Assembly (NCBI GenBank): GCA_009760885.1
Contig: CM019721.1
Coordinates: 16,540,196 to 16,604,195 of the forward strand
Direction of reading: 5' to 3'
DNA from: Achatina immaculata
Lineage: Eukaryota; Mollusca; Gastropoda; Stylommatophora; Achatinidae
DNA length: 64,000 bases
The translations under genes were made by a program, and so were the position numbers. Shown here one piece after another: positions 57,601 to 64,000 of this stretch (its first letter is position 1; each line of letters begins with the position of its first letter). The notes beneath the pieces were generated by a model. It saw only the letters and a program-made list of their open reading frames with translations, searched no databases and had not been told where the DNA came from.

Positions 57601-58279
57601 ATGTCCAGGAGGAAATATCTAGCAAAAAAAAAAAATGACAGGCTTGCACTGAATCACCAGTTTCATAGATAATCCATTTCTTAATCACAGTACAAAATTG
57701 TGTGCCAGTTGACTGAGTACTTAATTATAATTTTTTTACTGTGTGAACTGGCATCATGTCAATTAAAAAAAAGGATGATGAATATATCATTTACTTTCAT
57801 TTAAACTGCATGAACTTAAGTGAAGCTGAAACTAACCACTATTTCTGGTCTAGAATAAAAGTACACATTCAAAATGCCATTGGAAATGCTGGATTTCAAT
57901 AAAATGTTGAATTTTAGCATCACTGTCACTGATGTAGGAAGATTGTTTTTAAAGAGTTAATGGATGGATGTTTCTAAAGAGCTAACGGATGGATGTTTTT
58001 AAAGAGTTAATGGATGGATAAACAGACAGACAGAATGATCGATGGGTGGGGTTACTGACAAATGGATGAATAAATGCAGGAATGGATGAACAGATGGAGT
58101 TGATGGCTGATGTACAGAGAGACAGACCCATATATATATACATATACACATTACATTGACTACAATGGTTGAATTGAAGGGTGGGTGGATGGATGCTTAA
58201 TCAGACAGAGAGACAGCACTAACTATCCAGGTACCTCTGCTAATTAACAGTAAAAAACACAAACAGCAATGTCACAAAC
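57601..58279. other. Intron sequence with short GGATG repeats
   Basis: Contains three GAGTTAATGGATGGATG-like units at 57955-58018 and further ATGGATG motifs; otherwise nothing recognised. Confidence 0.6.
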
Positions 58280-58471
58280 CTTATCTTTGCCTAGTGTGAC
58301 AGATTTAGTATGTCCATTTTCTGTTTCAATAAAATCTCTGCACCGAGGAAAATGATGAGGGTACCAAGTTACTTGATCTTTTACTGTATCTAGTTCCATG
58401 CCATAGAAACTCATGTAAAGCTGATATTTATCAATGCTGTCTGTCTTTGGGTTCAACAACACATCTAGGAT
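58280..58471 (-). CDS. Host gene exon 3
   Basis: 192 bp, phase 0 to 0. The acceptor is TTTTCACAG|ATCCTA and the donor AAG|GTTTGT. It encodes 64 residues: ILDVLLNPKTDSIDKYQLYM, then an aromatic-rich stretch with WYPHHFPRCRDF, ending TLGKDK. The motif NPKTDSIDKYQLY is the part that most suggested TRANK1 to me. A copy of the N1 element is inserted 86 bp upstream of its acceptor. Confidence 0.85.
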
Positions 58472-58557
58472 CTGTGAAAATGCAGAATTAATTTTTACAC
58501 CTTTTGTCTGCTAAAACATCAACTATGATATGCAAGTATCTTGCATCACTTAAGCAG

Positions 58558-59882
58558 TCTTCTTCTTCTTCGTTCACTTCTACCACCAAAACCGCACTGT
58601 GATCCTACTGAATTTACACCTGTGGTCCTCGTTAGGTCCCGTGGTCTCCGGTGTGGTCTCCGAAAGGACCACACGAGATCCCCGAGAGGACCACAAGAGG
58701 TTCAGAGTATCGCAGGGCTTTAGCCTGTATTCTTGGTGGGTCTCTGAAGCAGATTGTGTGACACCATGGTTTTCGTTGCACCAGTTTAGTCTAGAGTTGG
58801 ACTTTCTCACCGGAAGACCTCGACGTGTTTAGGATATCAGTGCATCCCCGCTGGGTGAGAGGTGGTAGCCCACCCAGGCCAGAGTTGGACCTTCTCACCG
58901 GAAAACCTCGACGTGTTTTGAGATACCCGTGTATCACCGCCGGGTGAGAGGTGGTTGCCCATCCAGTCCAGAGCTGGACTTTCTCACCGGAAAACCTCAG
59001 CACGATTAGGATATGCAAACATCCCCGCCAGGTGAGAGGTGGTTGCCTATCTAGAATGCCCTGGTCCAGTGTCTCCGACTTCAGCATTTTGTGGTCGTGG
59101 CCGCTACCCTTCCTAGTTGTGACCAGGATGGAGCTTTTGTCCAGGAGGACGAATCCTCACCACTAGTGACTTCCACCCCTGGGTTGAGCCATTTTAGGCA
59201 TATTAACTCAATATGGGCGTATTTGGGACGTGACTGATCTCTAGAGCAGAGGTACTGTGACATGCGTAGCCTTCAAGATTCACCCCTGGTGTGAGCCGGT
59301 TTAGGCATAATTCACCAGTATGGGTGTATATCAGGCGTGACCGACCTCTAGAGCGGAGGTGGCATGACATGTCTAGCCATCAAGTTCCACCCCTGGTGTG
59401 TGCCGGTTTAGGCAAATTTCACCAGTGTAGGAGTATTTCTGACATGGCCAGCCTCTAGATCAGAGGCGCCGTGGTATGTGTAGCTCTCGCAGCGATACTA
59501 CTGGACATACCAATTAAATTTCACATTATCCTTTCCATTACCTTTTCATGTCGGCGCCACACAGCAACCTTTATTTCTTTTCCACATTTTCTTCCTTGAC
59601 CAGGAGGAGCTTCACTCCATGCGCGGCATTCGAAGAGTCTCGCCAGCAGTGTCTTAACCTCTGGGACAAGCCGGTTCAAGCTTTTCACTCGATAGGACTG
59701 CACTCAGGACGTGGCCGACCTCCAGACCAGAGGTGCCATGATTTGACCGTTTGCTTCGCTTTATCATTTCTACCACCTTTTTCGCAGTGGTGCTGCGCGG
59801 CAACCCCATTTGCACCTTTCTTCATTGGCTGGGAGGAGCACCGCTCCACGCACGGCAGCTGAAGAATCTCGCCAATAGTGGA
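58558..59882 (-). mobile_element. N1 element (non-autonomous, GAA-tailed), second copy
   Basis: Opposite orientation to the 20.3-21.7 kb copy. 3' end on the minus strand: GTGAACGAAGAAGAAGAAGA. Contains three or four roughly 87-bp subrepeats at 58790-59060 and roughly 109-bp ones at 59160-59480. Flanks CTTAAGCAG (58549-58557) and CTGAAGCAG (59883-59891) are a likely TSD with one change. No convincing coding frame. Confidence 0.82.
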
Positions 59883-60020
59883 CTGAAGCAGTAATTATTT
59901 AGTTTTACTAATTGGGCTCCCCCCCTCCCCACCATCACGACTGACTGACTGACTCCATTTACTCACTCTCACTTTTCTGGACTGAAGATGTAAATAAAAT
60001 TGTTTTCTGTCTAAACATAC

Positions 60021-60163
60021 CTGAAATCCAACCTCAATATGACGCAGGACAATATTGCAGTCATCCACACTGTTTAAGTGTTGCTTAACTGTCAGCTGCA
60101 CTGTGAAACAGTCCAGTTGTCCAGGTAGATTTGGGGGCTTGACTTGCTTGAAGTCACGGTATG
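60021..60163 (-). CDS. Host gene exon 2
   Basis: 143 bp. The acceptor is ATTTCAG|CATACC and the donor CAG|GTATGT. It reads AYRDFKQVKPPNLPGQLDCF at its start and RHIEVGFQ at its end. The two leading bases complete the Ala codon begun in the previous exon, and it ends in phase 0. No named domain recognised; the alternation of hydrophobic and polar residues suggests a folded helical region. Confidence 0.85.
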
Positions 60164-60599
60164 CTGAAATCAGTTGTTAATACCAAACGAGTATTGTATG
60201 CTATTATTAGAAGAGAAAAATGTTCACACTGTGCAGTTTTTGCACTAATCTTCATGACTCAAAGTAAGGAAGTTTAACAATTACGACTGTCTCTAGAATA
60301 AACTGTCTAAATGTAAAAATAAACAAAAGAAATTTGAATATTTTGTTTGGTCACATGAGAAAACACAGTAGTAAGTGCAGCTGGTAGGGGGAGTAACTCT
60401 GTAGGACTTCGGCCAACTCAGCTGTGAGAATAGATACCTAATACTTGTGTAAGAGAGAATGAAAATCTGCTGTGACTCACACTGAAGTACAATATGGACA
60501 AGGCTGTTAAGGTAATTCTATGCTGTTAGTGTAAGACAGTTTTCAGTGATCACATATATTAGACCAAAAACAGTCTAATGTATGGAGGAAACTCTATTG
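60164..60599. other. Intron sequence, nothing recognised
   Basis: No coherent frame or repeat seen. Confidence 0.5.
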
Positions 60600-61010
60600 T
60601 AGAGAGTAGAACAACAACACAACTTCTTCAGATCATCAGGGAAGTGCATTTAGTTACGGAGGACCGGTACTGGTTGTAACGAAATTATTTAAGTTCTTGA
60701 TGCTTGTTTCGCATACTCCATAGCCAGCATGAGGCCTTTTCTGCTGTTTCTGAAAGACTTTTCAATGCCCTTGCTCTTGCTTGTCACTTTATGTCCACTT
60801 GCTTACATAGGTCGTATGCTGATGTCGCTATGAATCCTCTTGCTCTCACTTCTACAGCTATCACTTTTGCCTTGACTCCTGTCCCCTGCCTTAGTAGCTT
60901 GACTAGATAACATATGAATAAATACTGCTCCTCTATTCTTGTTTTGTATGGAACCATAAGCTCGGTCATTATTAGTTCTTGTTTTGCTATGGAGTACACA
61001 AAACCATTCT
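60600..61010 (-). mobile_element. Retroelement 3' end, second copy, lacking the tRNA-like module
   Basis: Minus reading gives IEEQYLFICYLVKLLRQGTG, EVRARGFIATSAYDLCKQVD, a stop, then ARALKSLSETAEKASCWLWS. Compared with 50640-50995, the 3' UTR lacks about 165 bp including the tRNA-like part. Confidence 0.6.
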
Positions 61011-61230
61011 AACAGGTGAGCATGTTAATGAGGAAACAGATCACAAGACACAAGTGAAGATTAGATGGGAGATCAGCCTCAGTACAGTTACCAAGTGGAC
61101 GGGTCTTTCAGTTGGATTCACAGCATAAGTTGTGAGTTTGCTATCTGCAGCAACTACCTATGTAATAACATGTTTGGTAAGATGAAGTTGTTCAGTATCT
61201 AGGAACTTCCGTAGGTACAGTTAATCTTAC

Positions 61231-61357
61231 CCTCATTAATTTGTTTCTTATTCAGTGTGTGTTTCCCCAAAATGAGTTTTGCCTGTGCAAGTCCATTATT
61301 GTCCTCCATCTCACTGTACATGTTTAATGCCTTCATGGCATTGTATTTGATCATCTC
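61231..61357 (-). CDS. Host gene exon 1 of window: TPR-like helices
   Basis: 127 bp. The acceptor is TTTGTTGCTGCAG before GAG ATG ATC; the donor is G|GTAAGA at 61230. It encodes about 42 residues beginning EMIKYNAMKALNMYSEMEDN, with small and large residues spaced as in a tetratricopeptide helix pair. It starts in phase 0 and leaves one base (G), which joins CA of the next exon to give Ala. Upstream exons are outside the window. Confidence 0.8.
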
Positions 61358-61539
61358 CTGCAGCAACAAAGGTAAAAGATTTGAAATAATCTCTCTCATC
61401 TCAGAAGACAGTTTTGAAATTAATGTAAAGAGTAATATGAATGAGATGGGAGATACGAATAATATCACTATTTTTCAAACATCAACTACAGAAAAAAAAA
61501 AGTAAAAATAGTGCAAGCACTGTTATTTGGGAATGGTAT

Positions 61540-61920
61540 GAAGTGAACGCAGACTTACGCTGATGATATATTAACATGTGAGCACGGGAGGTGTAGAGAG
61601 TAATTTGCCACAAGGGTACAGAACAGGGTGGATCAGATAACAGTGTGGTGTGAGGATAACAATGTGGTGATAAATCCAGAAAAAGTCAGCAGTATGTGGT
61701 GCTCATTAAATGATAGAATTGTAGGATCTGAAGTTCAGACTGTGAAATGTCAGGGCCAAGATATTAAGAAAACACATTTCATGAAGTATCTAGTGATCAT
61801 ATTTGATTGATCATTCTTTTGCACATCATTTGGAAAATGCAGTACAAAAAAGCTAGGAAAGTGTTGGAACCAGTTAGGTTAATGACTTCTGCAAACTTTT
61901 CATAGACAGTCCATCCTTGC
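61540..61920 (+). mobile_element. LINE reverse transcriptase fragment (Jockey/CR1-like)
   Basis: TACGCTGATGATATA encodes YADDI near 61557, followed after shifts by RVDQITVWCEDNNVVINPEK and IKKTHFMKYLVIIFD. Resembles the palm of Jockey/CR1-type reverse transcriptases rather than the RTE families here. Decayed. Confidence 0.6.
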
Positions 61921-61921
61921 T

Positions 61922-62341
61922 GTATAAACTAGGAAAAAGGTAGAAACAGCTTTATTACTTAACGAGTACACAGTTGTGACTTTCGCCATGAGCCTTAATC
62001 ATACAAAAACATACAGGACAAAGAAATAGAGAGAAGAGATAAAATATAAATTCACATGAATGCTATGTTAAAAAAAAAGATGAAACGAAATGAATAGAGC
62101 ACTTAGCTGTAACTTGTAAGGTAAGAAGCTGTGGCTTATCTGACGCTATGTGTCAGAAATGCGCATGGTGTAGTGTAGAGAGTATTTAAATGGAGACTTG
62201 GGATGTGTGATGAGTGGGTCAGTAACTGAGGGTGGTGGGTGGTGGGTGGGGAAACCATGGGGAGAGGGAGGAGAGTGATACAATGGTAATCTAGCCGGAA
62301 GAAGGTGAAATATGTTATTATAGTAGGGATAGAGGGGTTGA
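61922..62341 (-). mobile_element. Penelope-like element end fragment
   Basis: GTATAAACTAGGAAAAAGGT, GCTTTATTACTTAACGAG and GCCATGAGCCTTAATCATAC match 49155-49250. Non-coding. Interrupted by RTE-B at about 62342. Confidence 0.72.
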
Positions 62342-64000
62342 TCCCCCGTGTGGTACCCGGGATCTGCAAAGAATAGGACCACTGTACCCTACCATGCATG
62401 ATCGTAAAAGGCGACTAAGGAGGGTTCAGCATAGGGCCAGCAACCCTATCTGGTAAAAAAACTATCAGTTTGCTACAGAAACGGAAGCAAGGGAAATAAC
62501 AAATGCAGGTGGAAGGAGAAATGTGTATCAGGAAACTGAGCCCATGAAGGTTGTGGATGAAAGCCAGCCACTGGAAGTCCCCAGCCCGACTGCAGACCTC
62601 CTGGAACCTAAACATAAGATGCAAATAGGCAGCTGGAATGTAAGAACACTAAACCAGACTAGAAAACTAGCACAAACCATCAAGGAAATGCACAGATACA
62701 AACTAGACATACTAGGAATACAAGAAGCAAGATGGACAGGACAAGGCAGAAGGAAATTAACAACACAGCACACAGAAGATACAATAATATGGTCAGGTAA
62801 AGAAGATCTTCATGAAGGAGGAGTAGCATTGATTATAACAAAAGAAGCATCAAGAGCATTGCTGAAATGGACCCCAATAAATGAGAGATTATTATATGCA
62901 CGGTTCAACTCAAGATTCACGAAGCTGTCTATTATAGTTTGTTATGCACCAACAGAAGCAGCTGAAGAGGAATTAAAAGAAGATTTTTACAACAGCCTCC
63001 AAGCAACAGTAGAAACAATACCCAAGCATGATATGCTACTCATCTTGGGCGACTTCAATGCAAAAGTAGGTGAAGGAAATGAAGATAGAAGAAGAATCAT
63101 GGGAAGAGAAGGAATTGGAGAAATAAATGAAAATGGAGAAAGACTGTGCAGTTTCTGTGAAGAAAACATGATGACCATCGGAGAGACAATTTTCCAACAC
63201 AAAAACATCCATAAGGTGACTTGGAGGTCACCAGATAAAACCACAGAAAACCAAATCGATCACATACTAATAAACAACAAGTGGAAACGGTCACTACAAG
63301 ATGTACGAGCAAGGAAAGGAGCAGATGTAGGAAGTGATCACAACCTTCTGGTAGCAAAAATAAAACTAAAATTAAGGAAAGCCAAAATCGGAGAACACAG
63401 AAAGATACATTTTGATACAAGCAAACTGATAGACCAGCAAACAAGAAATGAATTCTCAATAGTACTTAAGAACCGCTTCAGTGTCCTACAAGACGAAGCA
63501 GAAATGTCCATATTAGAGTTCAATAAAACACTACAGGAAACAGCAAAAGAGGTGGTGGGATATCGGAAAAGGAGTAAAGAGGAATGGATAAGCGAGACCA
63601 CATGGGAAAAGATAGAGCAAAGAAAAGAAATCAAGAAAAAATTACTGAACACCAAATCACAACGGCTTAAAGAACGAGTTTTAAGTAATTATGCACAAAA
63701 AGACAAAGAAGTGAAGGAATCATGCCGTCAAGATAAACGTCAATATTATGACAACTTAGCAGAAACAGCAGCATATACAGATGACATGAAAACCATATAT
63801 AAAATCACAAAGCAGATGACAGGTAACTTCAACACAAGATGTGAAAGTGCAGTAAGAACACAAAATGGACAACTGGTCAGTGGAGAAAGAGAAAAAATTG
63901 AAAGATGGAGGGAACACTTTAACACCCTACTAAACAGAACACAAGCAGCACAAACAATAGACATACCTGAAGCAAAAACGGAACTAAACATCAATACAGG
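62342..64000 (+). mobile_element. RTE-B LINE, 5' part, cut by right window edge
   Basis: The 5' UTR starts at about 62342 (GATCCCCCGTGTGGTACCCG) and the coding frame is open to the window end. The only RTE-B copy here with a 5' UTR. Its TSD and 3' end lie outside the window. Confidence 0.9.
62544..64000 (+). CDS. RTE-B endonuclease/reverse transcriptase, undamaged N-terminal 485 codons (partial)
   Basis: The frame is open from 62457, with the first ATG at 62544 (MKVVDESQPLEVPSPTADLL); the next in-frame ATG is 62619 (MQIGSWNVRTLNQTRK). The endonuclease has all expected motifs: QEARWTGQG (Glu), LLILGDFNAKVG (Asp, Asn), TENQIDHILI and GSDHNLLVAKI (Asp-His). A Lys/Arg-rich linker follows, ending at PEAKTELNINT at the edge. 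No stop or shift by my codon-by-codon reading, unlike the 25.8-28.7 kb copy. A possibly active source element if the missing part is equally intact. Confidence 0.9.
   Translation, partial: MKVVDESQPLEVPSPTADLLEPKHKMQIGSWNVRTLNQTRKLAQTIKEMHRYKLDILGIQEARWTGQGRRKLTTQHTEDTIIWSGKEDLHEGGVALIITKEASRALLKWTPINERLLYARFNSRFTKLSIIVCYAPTEAAEEELKEDFYNSLQATVETIPKHDMLLILGDFNAKVGEGNEDRRRIMGREGIGEINENGERLCSFCEENMMTIGETIFQHKNIHKVTWRSPDKTTENQIDHILINNKWKRSLQDVRARKGADVGSDHNLLVAKIKLKLRKAKIGEHRKIHFDTSKLIDQQTRNEFSIVLKNRFSVLQDEAEMSILEFNKTLQETAKEVVGYRKRSKEEWISETTWEKIEQRKEIKKKLLNTKSQRLKERVLSNYAQKDKEVKESCRQDKRQYYDNLAETAAYTDDMKTIYKITKQMTGNFNTRCESAVRTQNGQLVSGEREKIERWREHFNTLLNRTQAAQTIDIPEAKTELNINT

Larger units (their letters stand above)
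4395..61357 (-). other. Split host gene, 3' part (TRANK1-like, tentative)
   Basis: Sixteen minus-strand exons, each with an AG acceptor and a GT donor, join into one frame of about 1,060 residues ending in TAA at 4395-4397. Reading phase is consistent at all junctions but one (40514 to 37804). The order is TPR-like helices, an undefined block with a CCCH-like cluster, long helical blocks, a charged coiled coil, a C2/H2 finger-like motif, more helices and an Arg/Gly-rich tail. This order and several phrases remind me of the C-terminal half of TRANK1 (lupus brain antigen 1 homologue), a giant TPR/ankyrin/helicase-like protein; that is recall, not a search. The ankyrin and helicase parts would lie beyond the right edge. 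Introns reach about 11 kb and hold most of the transposons. Confidence 0.8.

Overview
The window looks like a slice of an invertebrate animal nuclear genome. One split gene with GT/AG introns runs along it, and it is packed with RTE-type LINEs, an RNase H-bearing LINE, a Penelope-like element, a tRNA-derived SINE, TTAA-flanked piggyBac-like elements and minisatellites. This repertoire is common in lophotrochozoans, so a mollusc is my best guess. That is inference; no ribosomal or mitochondrial marker is present.

Host gene. Sixteen exons on the minus strand (first at 61231-61357, last at 4395-4703) form the 3' two-thirds or so of a large gene; its 5' part lies beyond the right edge. Each exon has an AG acceptor and a GT donor, and reading phase agrees at every junction except between 40514 and 37804, where a short exon is probably missing. 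They encode about 1,060 residues: TPR-like helices, a CCCH-like cysteine cluster, long helical blocks, a C2/H2 zinc-finger-like motif split over two exons, coiled coils and an Arg/Gly/Asn/Gln-rich tail. I tentatively call it TRANK1-like (TPR and ankyrin repeat-containing protein 1); the exon structure is much surer than the name.

Mobile DNA. Five RTE-like LINE families are named here by their 3' ends: RTE-A (ATG-repeat tail), RTE-B (GA tail), RTE-C, RTE-D (TGAA/CTGA tail) and RTE-E. Many insertions have exact target-site duplications (TSDs), so the order of insertion can be read. At 13-20 kb RTE-E contains RTE-D and RTE-A, and RTE-A itself contains a 1.7-kb copied block of the RTE-E/RTE-D junction. 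At 24.6-28.8 kb RTE-C contains RTE-B. At 30.7-35.8 kb RTE-D contains a nearly full RTE-A and a second RTE-D. At 43.8-46.6 kb RTE-C contains RTE-D and RTE-B. The copy at 62.3-64 kb keeps an undamaged endonuclease frame and is the best candidate for a recent insertion.

Other repeats. Four piggyBac-like TTAA elements share the terminal repeat CTCTTCCCGTGCC; a smaller relative lies at 23.3 kb. A roughly 1.3-kb element (N1) occurs twice and ends in the same GAACGAAGAAG-type tail as the RNase H LINE at 51.4-53.1 kb. Minisatellites of 31, 49, 37, 47 and 36 bp lie at 1.3, 5-6.4, 11.7-12.3, 56.1-56.9 and 56.9-57.6 kb.

Most notable: a 1.2-kb near-perfect palindrome at 21.5-22.7 kb whose right arm begins exactly one base after a TSD copy, so it reads as an RTE-B insertion that carried in an inverted copy of its own upstream flank. 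I found no immune, metabolic or regulatory system that I would call new; the novelty is in the transposon biology and the under-described host gene.
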